A stretch of 14,409 nucleotides of DNA, from assembly GCA_039028695.1 (NCBI GenBank), contig JBCCHN010000135.1, positions 1 through 14,409 of the forward strand, read 5' to 3'. Below the pieces are notes generated by a model. It searched no databases and was not told the DNA's origin. It worked only from the letters and a program-made list of their open reading frames with translations. Shown here in pieces: positions 1-5,911 of the stretch. Both the position numbers and the translations under genes were made by a program. This stretch comes from JANQKX01 sp039028695. GTDB lineage: Bacteria; Pseudomonadota; Alphaproteobacteria; Kiloniellales; Kiloniellaceae. How positions within the stretch are numbered: the first letter of the stretch is position 1; every line of letters starts with the position of its first letter.

Positions 1-533
1 GCCGTCACGACGGGCACATTAATCCAGAAGATCCAGCGCCAAGAAACCAGTTCCGTCAGAAGGCCGCCAACCAACGGGCCGATCGCTAAAAAGGTGGTTC
101 CAACCGCCGCCAAGACCCCCATGGCCATGCCGCGCTGCTCCTCCGGAAAGGCGATCATGACCATGGCAACCGTCGCCGGAAAGATAGCCGCAGCACCCAA
201 ACCTTGAACAAGGCGGGCCGTAACGAGCCAAGCACCACTGCCCGACAAACCGCACGCCAAAGACGCCATTCCGAACAACACGGAACCGCAAATCAGCAGA
301 GCCCGAAATCCGAACAAGTCCCCCAGCTTGCCGCTGGCTGCCGCAAAGGCCGCAAAAACCAGCATATAGGCATTGACGACCCAATGAGACGTCACGTCCG
401 CCATTTTTAAATCATGCTGAATAGTGGGTAAGGCGATACCGACAACGGTCTCATCGAGCATGATGAGGCCACCGCCGGCCCCCATCGCGGCGAGGACCCA
501 CCATTTTCGGTTCCCTTCCCTAACCCTAAACAT
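1..533 (-). CDS. MFS transporter, DHA2 (EmrB/QacA-like) family, N-terminal part
   Basis: The gene starts at the ATG at 533 and is cut by the left window edge after about 177 codons. It is a proton-driven drug/metabolite exporter of the inner membrane. Visible landmarks are LDETVVGIALP at residues 26-36 (the DHA2 motif in TM1), SHWVVNAYMLVF in TM2, GKLGDLFGFR (motif A, loop 2-3), a GLGAA helix followed by IFPAT, and IGPLVGGLLTELVSWRWIFWIN near the end. It aligns without gaps from residue 1 with the MFS protein at 10049-11443, and by eye more than half the residues are identical. This supports the chosen start and makes the two paralogues. It lies 64 bp downstream of the alkylation-repair gene on the same strand and may be co-transcribed with it. 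Substrate unknown. About six of the expected 14 TM segments are inside the window. Confidence 0.9.
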   Translation of the reverse strand, partial: MFRVREGNRKWWVLAAMGAGGGLIMLDETVVGIALPTIQHDLKMADVTSHWVVNAYMLVFAAFAAASGKLGDLFGFRALLICGSVLFGMASLACGLSGSGAWLVTARLVQGLGAAAIFPATVAMVMIAFPEEQRGMAMGVLAAVGTTFLAIGPLVGGLLTELVSWRWIFWINVPVVT

Positions 534-597
534 TTAGGGACTTTTCGTACAAAACCGCCATGCTCGACTTAAAACCACATTTTGCTCAGCCAATGAT

Positions 598-1287
598 CTA
601 GAGACCTTTCATAGAGCGCCGCAAGCGTTCCTGCACCGCCGGGCTGATCAACTCACGCCGCGCATGCCGAGCGATCCAGGCAGCGGATTGGCCGAGACTT
701 TCTAACTCCGTGCAGAGGTTTAGTGCAGCAGCATTAAGGCTCAAGTTGCGTTTTCCCATCTGGCGCACAGCCCAATCCATGGCCTTCTTAACAAAGTTTC
801 GTGAATCATTGGCCTGGGCGCGAATAGCCGGGAAAAAAGACAAAAAGGCGCCATCCGGTGCTTGCTTATCATGGGCTGCCAAGACCGCCATCAGAACAAA
901 GCCAGCTCTCTTAACGAAAGTCGGCTCAGCCGAAGACCAATCCAACGCTTTTCCGTAAGCCAAAGGGGTGCGATCAAAGAGATTATTGCAAACCTGATCG
1001 CAAAGATCCCAGGAGTCGAAATCCTTCGACCATGAATCCATCTGGCCGGACGTCACTTGATTGGGGTCAGCCACCATGCCCGCTAAGATGCGGGCCTCGT
1101 GAACACCGCTATCCCAGAGCTTTAGAGCCAATTGGTGATCTCGACCAAGACTCCGGGCCAAGCGGCGCAAGGAGGGGATGGGAATCCCCAAGGCTTGCCC
1201 GGTCTCAATCCCAAAACGAGCCATGCCGCGTCGATGGTCAGGTTCAGCCAGGCGGCTCAGGGCCGCTAAAACACCTTCAGCCTGCAT
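598..1287 (-). CDS. DNA alkylation repair protein, AlkD-like HEAT-repeat glycosylase
   Basis: 229 aa, the usual length for the AlkD/AlkC-like family (Pfam DNA_alkylation). The all-helical HEAT-like fold wraps DNA and removes N3- and N7-alkylated purines by hydrolysing the glycosidic bond. Family signatures are GIPIPSLRRLAR (about 35-45), LALKLWDSGVHEARILAGM (53-71), DSWDLCDQVC (91-100), FVKRAGF (124-130) and VKKAMDWAVRQMGKRN (166-181). W93, D97 and W172 have the same spacing as the catalytic W109, D113 and W187 of Bacillus cereus AlkD, so activity is likely; that mapping is by spacing from memory. The start is supported by GGAGG 7 nt upstream of the ATG. The MFS gene follows 64 bp downstream on the same strand. 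No Ada-type regulator is visible nearby. Confidence 0.9.
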   Translation of the reverse strand: MQAEGVLAALSRLAEPDHRRGMARFGIETGQALGIPIPSLRRLARSLGRDHQLALKLWDSGVHEARILAGMVADPNQVTSGQMDSWSKDFDSWDLCDQVCNNLFDRTPLAYGKALDWSSAEPTFVKRAGFVLMAVLAAHDKQAPDGAFLSFFPAIRAQANDSRNFVKKAMDWAVRQMGKRNLSLNAAALNLCTELESLGQSAAWIARHARRELISPAVQERLRRSMKGL

Positions 1288-1560
1288 TTCCTACCCTCCA
1301 ATTAACTTCACCCAATCAAAGACGATCAGACTCCCAAGCCCAGTCATAAGGCGGAGGTTTAGATGTGTTTTATGGCACTATTGTAGCGGATCTATCGATC
1401 AATTCGAACCGTGAAAATTGACCAGCCGCCAGTGGCCCCCGCAAGCGTCCTTCGAACGAGCCAATCGCCCCGTTCTTATGTCACCGCGCAATCCAGGTCA
1501 CACGGCAACAGAAGCTTAGTTGGGGGTATTTTCAGTCGGGATAATGTCTGCCGAGGTATT

Positions 1561-1920
1561 TTAGTCCGGGCATTGATAGCCGTTGCTCAAGGCTTGAGCC
1601 ACGTTATCGCTCGCACTTTGCGGGTGATTATGGGGGTGGGCTTCCAGCCAGGATTTGACCTTTTCCATGATTTCGCCCTGGGTCGCGGTTTCAGGGATAC
1701 AGGCGATCCAATAGGAAATTTCGTCATCCCCCACATTGCCGAACACATCGGCAATCGCAGCCGTATATCCGGCACAATAGGCAACAGCGTGAGAGTCGTC
1801 TTGCGCACAAATGGCCGCAAGGGATCCACCACTCTGAAATTCAGCCCTGACCCCACTTGGCAGCATAACAGACCCCACCGTTAGAACCGCAGCCGCGAAA
1901 GAAAAGAAAGCGATCTTCAT
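1561..1920 (-). CDS. Rap1a/Tai-family small exported protein
   Basis: 119 aa. I start it at the ATG at 1920 because GGAG lies 8 nt upstream (1929-1932) and a clear Sec signal peptide follows (MK, hydrophobic segment, VRA/E cleavage near residue 26). The reading frame stays open further upstream, but that extension would bury the signal peptide. The mature protein has four cysteines (C38, C49, C74, C117), enough for two disulfides. Its pattern is sG-x-L-x-x-x-C, then CAGY, C-I-P-E-x-x-x-x-x-E, V-x-x-W-L, P, and a final aL-x-x-x-Y-x-C. This is the layout of the Rap1a/Tai domain, founded on Serratia T6SS immunity proteins but much more often found in lone exported proteins of unknown role. No T6SS effector is next to it, so an immunity function is not supported here. 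Domain assignment is from remembered motifs. Confidence 0.75.
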   Translation of the reverse strand: MKIAFFSFAAAVLTVGSVMLPSGVRAEFQSGGSLAAICAQDDSHAVAYCAGYTAAIADVFGNVGDDEISYWIACIPETATQGEIMEKVKSWLEAHPHNHPQSASDNVAQALSNGYQCPD

Positions 1921-2043
1921 TGAGCAAACTCCAAATCGTGTTCCAGGGGTGCGCAAACTTCCTTGCCTGACAATTCGACCGATCGGCCCGAAAAGCCGCC
2001 TGGTTTGCGCCCCGAAATGAATTTTAATCAAAGTTTAGATCGA

Positions 2044-2511
2044 CTAACTTTGAATTTTCCAACTACCATCCGGCTGCCGACAAGCGGTTCCATAGGCTTC
2101 CTCGGTCTTGCCGCCGACGATAATGGTCTGTTGATATTCCCGACAATAAAGGCCTGATGACGAGGTACCGTCTCTAACCGAGGTCACGGACCCACGATTG
2201 CCCGTATCGGGGTTATTCCAACTGATGGTCTCACCCACTGGAGCTGAAGCCGCTTGATCAATGGCCTGACGGGCCTTGAGCTTGTCAACATCGTCCAAGC
2301 CCTTGCCGATCTGATTACCGATAAACAATCCGGCCATGGCGCCCACCGCCGTCGCAGCGATTTGCCCATTGCCGCCACCGAATTGAGACCCCAGCAGTCC
2401 ACCGGCGATCGCGCCGATCGCGCTTCCTGCAAATTCCTTTTCCCGCCCTTGTTCACATGCGCCAAGCAAAAATGCGATGGCAACAACTACCAGAGCGAAT
2501 TTGGCCTTCAT
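2044..2511 (-). CDS. Glycine-zipper outer-membrane lipoprotein (17 kDa surface antigen type)
   Basis: 155 aa from the ATG at 2511. A TTG two codons upstream is in frame but lies only 1 nt from the GGAG at 2519-2522, whereas the ATG has the normal 7-nt spacing. A lipoprotein signal peptide ends in the lipobox LGAC, with lipidated C19. Residues about 29-75 are a glycine-zipper 2TM segment rich in GxxxG (AIGAIAGGLLG, AVGAMAGLFIGNQIGKGLDD). The C-terminal part (GETISWNNPDTGNRGSV, YCREYQQTI, GKTEEAYGTACRQPDGSWKI) closely resembles the rickettsial 17 kDa antigen family common in Alphaproteobacteria. The likely role is an envelope-structure lipoprotein; no enzymatic function is indicated. The Rap1a-like gene lies 123 bp downstream on the same strand, too far to claim an operon with certainty. 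Confidence 0.9.
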   Translation of the reverse strand: MKAKFALVVVAIAFLLGACEQGREKEFAGSAIGAIAGGLLGSQFGGGNGQIAATAVGAMAGLFIGNQIGKGLDDVDKLKARQAIDQAASAPVGETISWNNPDTGNRGSVTSVRDGTSSSGLYCREYQQTIIVGGKTEEAYGTACRQPDGSWKIQS

Positions 2512-2518
2512 GTCCAAT

Positions 2519-2522
2519 CTCC
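2519..2522 (-). promoter_or_regulatory. Ribosome binding site deciding the start of the 17 kDa-type lipoprotein
   Basis: GGAG on the minus strand, 7 nt before the ATG at 2511 and only 1 nt before the in-frame TTG at 2517. The spacing selects the ATG. Confidence 0.7.
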
Positions 2523-2768
2523 AAGCGTAATTAAATTTTCAAATCGCATCATATCGATTTTTCCTTATAGCGCACTTCACAATTTTTGCCGCAAATTCAC
2601 AAGTCGTCGCCCACCCTCTTCACATCGGCTCTACAAATCCCGTGCCATTTTGCTCTACTCCTGGCAAAGTTAGATTTTATCCTAGGGCCGTCGCCTGGGA
2701 TCGGGCACCGCTGATCGATTGGTGTTCCTTCGTATCGGAAAAAACCTTCTAACCTTGGGAGCAAAATT

Positions 2769-3401
2769 ATGTCAGAACCAATCATCTATGGGCCTGAATA
2801 CAGCACCTTTACCCGTTCGGTTCGCTTGGCACTAGAGGAAAAGGGCGCCGCCTATCAATTGGAAAACATCGATATGCTCGGAGGCGCTCATAAAAGTGAT
2901 CGCTTTTTGGCCAAGCATCCCTTCGGCAAGGTGCCCGCCTTTGAGCACGATGGCTTTGAATTATACGAAACTGCCGCGATCATCCGATACGTAGACGAAG
3001 CAATGGCCGGCCCCAGCCTGCAACCTTCCGAGCCCAAGGCGCGGGCGCGCATGAATCAGATTCTTTCCGTTGCAGATAACTATGCCTATGGCCCGCTCAT
3101 TGGGACGATATTCATCCAACGGGCCGTGATGCCCATGGTGGGCGAAGCCACTGACGAGAGCGCCATCAACGATGCCAAACCGGCCGCCAGCACCTGCATT
3201 CAAGCGTTGGATAAGCTGGTTAATCCCAATCCTTCGGGATCTCTCGACCTTGCGGAAATTGAATTGGTTCCCATTATGGAATACTGCAGCCAAATTCCTG
3301 AAGGCCAGGCCCTGTTGGCCGAGGCCCCCAATCTATCTGCCTGGTGGAACAATCGGAAGAACCATCCTTCCGTCGTCAAAACCCGGCCGGACTTGGGATA
3401 A
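2769..3401 (+). CDS. Glutathione S-transferase family protein
   Basis: 210 aa, typical of soluble cytoplasmic GSTs that conjugate or reduce substrates using glutathione. The N-terminal thioredoxin-like domain (1-78) begins IIYGPEYSTFTRSVRLALEEKG; the S12/T13/T15 cluster sits where the GSH-activating Ser/Tyr/Cys is found in other classes. KVPAF carries the cis-proline (P56). ELYETAAIIRYVDE (64-77) holds the Glu-Thr pair (E67, T68) that binds the gamma-glutamyl part of GSH in place of the usual Glu-Ser. The helical C-terminal domain follows (about 85-205) and ends APNLSAWWNNRKNHPSV, a common GST ending. GGGAG lies 8 nt upstream of the ATG. The gene is monocistronic and converges on the response regulator at 3497. 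Substrate unknown. Confidence 0.92.
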   Translation: MSEPIIYGPEYSTFTRSVRLALEEKGAAYQLENIDMLGGAHKSDRFLAKHPFGKVPAFEHDGFELYETAAIIRYVDEAMAGPSLQPSEPKARARMNQILSVADNYAYGPLIGTIFIQRAVMPMVGEATDESAINDAKPAASTCIQALDKLVNPNPSGSLDLAEIELVPIMEYCSQIPEGQALLAEAPNLSAWWNNRKNHPSVVKTRPDLG

Positions 3402-3460
3402 TCATCACCACAGGATAGCGTCACCCAAGGCCTATAGGGAGCTTCGGGTCTCGTGCGTTG

Positions 3461-3483
3461 CCTGAAGTTCCTGAATCTTCAGG
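3461..3483. repeat. Inverted repeat between convergent genes
   Basis: CCTGAA (3461-3466) pairs with TTCAGG (3478-3483). A second CCTGAA at 3470-3475 can pair with the same 3' arm to give a tighter stem. It lies between the GST stop and the response-regulator stop, so a bidirectional terminator is possible. No U tract follows on either strand, so I would not call it rho-independent. Confidence 0.3.
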
Positions 3484-3496
3484 TCCAGTTCGCCAT

Positions 3497-3859
3497 TTAG
3501 GCAAGCGCCGCCCTAAGTTTGCGGGCGCTCACTGGTTTTCGAAAGGTTTTCACTGGCGACATACCGTTGGCCGCGCCTTGTAAGCGCAGCGATCGCGCAT
3601 TTAAGGGATTATAGCCCGTCACGATAAGGAGCTTTACTGCACTTCCTTGGGAAATAAGCCAATTAACCAGGTCGTTTCCATTCATGTCGGGCATGACCAT
3701 ATCCATTACGACGGTATCGGGCCTAAAATCTTGATAGCACTGCTTGAATTCACACGGATCGGTTAGAGCCGTTACCTCGTATCCCAGATCCTGCGCGATA
3801 ATGGACACGAATTCACCAAAATCCGCTTCGTCGTCCATAATAAGAATACGTTTACTCAC
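3497..3859 (-). CDS. Single-domain response regulator (CheY-like receiver)
   Basis: 120 aa, just one receiver domain with no output domain. All conserved receiver residues are present: acidic pair D9/D10 (LIMDDEADF), phospho-acceptor D53 within VVMDMVMPDMNG, T81 (LIVTGY) and K108 in FRKP. It should therefore accept phosphate from a histidine kinase and act through protein-protein contact, as a CheY-like or phosphorelay intermediate. The start codon is GTG at 3859, preceded by GGAG 8 nt upstream. No histidine kinase, chemotaxis gene or diguanylate cyclase is inside the window, so the partner cannot be named. It is divergent from the sulfotransferase-like gene at 4227, with the 367-bp gap between them. 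Confidence 0.92.
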   Translation of the reverse strand: MSKRILIMDDEADFGEFVSIIAQDLGYEVTALTDPCEFKQCYQDFRPDTVVMDMVMPDMNGNDLVNWLISQGSAVKLLIVTGYNPLNARSLRLQGAANGMSPVKTFRKPVSARKLRAALA

Positions 3860-4057
3860 GCCCCCCGCTCCAAATACTCAACAAACCTAATTTCTTAAAC
3901 AAATGGCCCCAAAGGTCGCCCAACCGGTCCAAATTTCCGCATAAATCGGACGCCTTAATAGTTAATCAAAACCATTAGCCATTTATTACTATATAATCAT
4001 TTCGTTTATCAAGCTCTTACTTTTTTGAAGTTGAGGCTCGATCGACTAGGGGGCCAG

Positions 4058-4136
4058 CGGTCTAGCACCACTCCAGTGATGAACCCCCATGATAGACCGT
4101 TAAGCAAATACATGAGCCAAACCGCCATCTTTTTTT
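4058..4136 (+). other. Possible structured RNA or attenuator with T tract
   Basis: CGGTCTA (4058-4064) is perfectly complementary to TAGACCG (4093-4099), with a small CACT/AGTG hairpin inside the loop. As an alternative, GCGGT (4057-4061) can pair with ACCGC (4121-4125). Seven T's follow at 4130-4136. This resembles a small RNA or leader ending in a terminator, but the T run is 4 nt away from the outer stem, so the terminator would be a weak one. Confidence 0.25.
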
Positions 4137-4138
4137 AA

Positions 4139-4157
4139 CCATGATGGGCCATCATGG
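4139..4157. repeat. Perfect 8-bp inverted repeat with 3-nt loop
   Basis: CCATGATG-GGC-CATCATGG. On the plus strand the 3' arm includes the GG of the GGAG (4156-4159) that serves the short ORF at 4168. As RNA it would partly hide that ribosome binding site; as DNA it could be an operator. Confidence 0.5.
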
Positions 4158-4167
4158 AGCTTAGAGC

Positions 4168-4248
4168 ATGAGAAACAGAAACTTATGTATATTTTTCTTT
4201 TACCTGGACGATTTTTCTAAAACTAAATGCAAAAGATTCCGTCCCTAA
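4168..4248 (+). CDS. Possible 26-codon leader ORF overlapping the sulfotransferase-like gene
   Basis: An ATG at 4168 follows GGAG with an ideal 8-nt spacing and opens 26 codons (beginning MRNRN, then a hydrophobic LCIFFFYL stretch, and a basic end KCKRFRP) before TAA at 4246-4248. It overlaps the first 22 nt of the gene at 4227 in another frame. That downstream gene has no recognisable Shine-Dalgarno of its own, so ribosomes finishing here could re-initiate there (translational coupling). Alternatively it is a chance ORF, or the remnant of a longer N-terminus separated by a frameshift. Support is the ribosome binding site and position only; I see no homology. Confidence 0.3.
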   Translation: MRNRNLCIFFFYLDDFSKTKCKRFRP

Positions 4249-5054
4249 AGGGTGACGAGCTCGAACCCATATTGCTTTGGTCGCCTCAGGCATTTTGTGG
4301 CGAAGATTTGCTTCAATACCTGCTGTGCAGCAGTTCAAACGGGATCATTTTCGGCGCACACATCGCATCCGACTTGGCCATTCTGCACGATCTTTATGTG
4401 AGCCGGCATCGAACCTCGCAAGAATGCGAAGGCCGGCGCCTTCAATTGCCCCTTACCTGTCAGGCCATCCCGGACAGGCCCCCCAATCTGAACCAAGAAA
4501 TTTTGCCCGATCCCGGTCCCTATTTAGGCGTTATCGCCGATAGCTACATCAACATTTTGGCTAGCTGCCAGGACCATGCCAATGGGATTGACCGGCCGGT
4601 TTGGGGTCTGAGCCTGCCCGGGTGGCCCGTGCAACGTCTCGAATTTTTCCTAACTCTCATTCCCGGCGCCAGAATCATAATAGCCCATGGCGACTTGTTA
4701 GATGCCGCCGCGAAGGCGCATGCCTACGGAAACCTATGCGGTGATCAGGCAGTGGGAAACTTTCTGGCGATCTGGCAAGAAAATATGAGCGCATGGCAGC
4801 GAAAGCCTCCTGCACCTTGCGTGCCCTCGTTTCATGCGCAAGACTTTGCCGTCAATCCGGATGCTTTTTGCCGATCCTTGAGCAGCGCGACGGGCATAGC
4901 AGGGATTGCGGCACAACCAGCCAGCGTAGGGTCGGTACAAACACGGATCAAAAATGTCTTTAACCGATCTGAACTGGCTATGATCGAAGCCGCAACGGCT
5001 TCAGTGCTTCAAGCTACCTCGGCAACTTTGGGCAAAGGACGACTTTCGGCATAA
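4227..5054 (+). CDS. Divergent sulfotransferase-like protein, PAPS-site residues not conserved
   Basis: 275 aa. Two stretches suggest the sulfotransferase fold. Residues 16-45 (LLWSPQAFCGEDLLQYLL, then GIIFGAH) occupy the place of the 5'-phosphosulfate loop and following helix. Residues 125-168 (VWGLSLPGWP, LEFFLTLIPGARIII, then AHGDLLDAAAKAHAYG) match the family run W-G-x-K-x-P, FPGARII, RDPxDxxxS. In that last motif, however, the Arg and Ser that hold the 3'-phosphate of PAPS are G155 and K163, and the first loop lacks the usual Gly-Ser/Thr. It may bind another donor or be non-catalytic. The ATG at 4227 directly follows an in-frame TAA, so it is the most upstream possible start, but it lacks a Shine-Dalgarno. 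It converges on hspQ 21 bp away. The fold assignment is tentative. Confidence 0.5.
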   Translation: MQKIPSLKGDELEPILLWSPQAFCGEDLLQYLLCSSSNGIIFGAHIASDLAILHDLYVSRHRTSQECEGRRLQLPLTCQAIPDRPPNLNQEILPDPGPYLGVIADSYINILASCQDHANGIDRPVWGLSLPGWPVQRLEFFLTLIPGARIIIAHGDLLDAAAKAHAYGNLCGDQAVGNFLAIWQENMSAWQRKPPAPCVPSFHAQDFAVNPDAFCRSLSSATGIAGIAAQPASVGSVQTRIKNVFNRSELAMIEAATASVLQATSATLGKGRLSA

Positions 5055-5075
5055 TCGCCTATTTCTCAAAAACGA

Positions 5076-5405
5076 TCAGTGAGCGTGCTCGCGCCGGAGG
5101 ATGTAGCAACCGTTTTCCAGACCATCAAAAAGGTCATCAATCGAGGGGTGGGGCACGGGCTCGGCCGTCTCATCGGTCAGCAGGTTCTGCTCGGACACAT
5201 AGGCGATATAAGGACCCTCCGCGTTCACCGCCAAAAGGTGGTAGAAGGGCTGGTCCTTTTGCGGGCGAACGTCCGCTGGAATGGCATCGTACCACTCTTC
5301 CGTATTCGCAAATTCCGGATCCACGTCAAAAATGACGCCACGGAAGTCATAGACCCGGTGACGCACGATTTGACCGATTGGAAATTTGGCACTGCTCGAT
5401 ACCAA
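5076..5405 (-). CDS. hspQ: Heat shock protein HspQ (YccV-like, hemimethylated-DNA-binding-domain family)
   Basis: 109 aa. In E. coli HspQ is a small heat-shock factor linked to proteolysis by Lon and to control of DnaA; here the same single YccV-like domain makes up the whole protein. The core is AKFPIGQIVRHRVYDFRGVIF, DVDPEFANTEEWYDAIP, DQPFYHLLAVN, YIAYVSEQNLL and a tail with EPVPHPSIDDLFDG, the alphaproteobacterial style. I choose the TTG at 5405: AGGAG lies exactly 7 nt upstream, and the protein then begins MVSSSAKFPIGQ, the position where homologues begin. An open frame extends 34 more codons upstream to another TTG, but that part has no good ribosome binding site and no family resemblance. 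It is convergent with the gene at 4227. The small lipoprotein gene lies 108 bp upstream on the same strand. I see no clear sigma-32 promoter. Confidence 0.93.
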   Translation of the reverse strand: MVSSSAKFPIGQIVRHRVYDFRGVIFDVDPEFANTEEWYDAIPADVRPQKDQPFYHLLAVNAEGPYIAYVSEQNLLTDETAEPVPHPSIDDLFDGLENGCYILRREHAH

Positions 5406-5412
5406 AAACGCT

Positions 5413-5417
5413 CTCCT
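5413..5417 (-). promoter_or_regulatory. Ribosome binding site setting the TTG start of hspQ
   Basis: AGGAG on the minus strand, 7 nt before the TTG at 5405. It is the reason for preferring the non-ATG start and the short 109-aa product. Confidence 0.75.
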
Positions 5418-5513
5418 ACTTGAGGCATCACCCCGGAAAATCATAGACCAGGGAAATTTAAGGGCGGCTCTGAGTTCAAAAGTGCCACTCCTTTTCCATC
5501 TAATCAAGCAGAG

Positions 5514-5762
5514 CTAATAAAGACCCAAAATGCCTTGGCCCTTTTCGGGCTCTTCAATCTTATAACCGATGGGCGGCTGATATTCGCTGACGATGCGATC
5601 GTCCTGTCCCGCCAAAGGCACTTCGTGACAATCCGCCTCGGCCAAGGTCCGGTAACAAAAAGGTTCAGCATAAACAGGCTGCGGCGGCGGCGGTGTCGCA
5701 CAGCCGCTAAGCAAGCCACAAAAAATAGAAAAAAACACAATATTTTTAATAATTTGAATCAC
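5514..5762 (-). CDS. Small conserved lipoprotein
   Basis: 82 aa, GTG start at 5762 with a weak AGTAGG about 8 nt upstream. The N-terminus (MIQIIKNIVFFSIFCGLLSGC) is a lipoprotein signal ending in lipobox LSGC, with lipidated C21. A proline-rich linker (ATPPPPQPV) follows, then PFCYRTLAEADCHEVPLAGQ with cysteines C36 and C45 that may form a disulfide, then a short polar end. The CYRTLAxxDC...PLxGQ pattern resembles a small lipoprotein family I recall from alphaproteobacterial genomes; no function is known to me. There is no Asp at position +2 (the residue after the lipidated Cys is Ala), so outer-membrane sorting is more likely than inner-membrane retention. hspQ lies 108 bp downstream on the same strand. 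Confidence 0.75.
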   Translation of the reverse strand: MIQIIKNIVFFSIFCGLLSGCATPPPPQPVYAEPFCYRTLAEADCHEVPLAGQDDRIVSEYQPPIGYKIEEPEKGQGILGLY

Positions 5763-5843
5763 TAAATTAACCTACTATGAGAAAAGAGAAATGCGAGAAA
5801 TGCCCTCCTGAAGGCAACAAGCATGCATGCCCCGTTCGAACAT

Positions 5844-5859
5844 TGCTCCCACCGGAGCA
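5844..5859. repeat. Short stem-loop downstream of the hydrolase/CoA-ligase/PCC operon
   Basis: TGCTCC (5844-5849) and GGAGCA (5854-5859) form a 6-bp stem with a CACC loop. On the minus strand it follows the stop at 5912 by about 50 nt, where a terminator for the operon would sit. No U tract follows, so it is at best a weak or rho-assisted signal. Two short palindromes, GCATGCATGC (5821-5830) and GTTCGAAC (5834-5841), lie directly beside it. Confidence 0.25.
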
Positions 5860-5911
5860 GACTGTGCCCTCATTCCTTTGAATTTCTCTTAATTTTTAGG
5901 GATCTTGCCGA

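Larger units (their letters stand above)
3860..4226. other. AT-rich 367-bp intergenic region between divergent genes
   Basis: No sizeable gene is present. The part from about 3880 to 4030 is strongly AT-rich compared with the coding sequence around it. A perfect TATAAT lies on the plus strand at 3992-3997, but no acceptable -35 sits 16-18 nt before it. From about 4021 the region holds inverted repeats, a T7 tract and a short ORF with a good ribosome binding site, annotated separately. Promoters for both divergent genes should lie here, but I cannot place them with confidence. Confidence 0.6.

Noticed and set aside
1395..1475. GGTTCGAATTG on the minus strand near 1400, resembling a tRNA T-arm
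   Set aside because: No matching D-arm, anticodon arm or acceptor stem could be found at the right distances upstream on that strand.
1411..1884. A 157-codon plus-strand frame opposite the Rap1a-like gene
   Set aside because: It has no ribosome binding site and no recognisable motif, and it is antisense to a gene with a signal peptide, good Shine-Dalgarno and family pattern.
3992..3997. Perfect TATAAT as a promoter -10 box
   Set aside because: No acceptable -35 lies 16-18 nt upstream, and the region is AT-rich enough to give such a match by chance. Mentioned only as part of the intergenic description.
5406..5507. 34-codon N-terminal extension of hspQ to an upstream TTG
   Set aside because: It has no ribosome binding site at the upstream TTG and no resemblance to HspQ. 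AGGAG with 7-nt spacing marks the TTG at 5405 instead.
5834..5841. GTTCGAAC near 5834 as a possible tRNA T-loop
   Set aside because: It is a plain 8-bp palindrome. No cloverleaf can be drawn around it, and the adjacent GCATGCATGC is another short palindrome of uncertain meaning.
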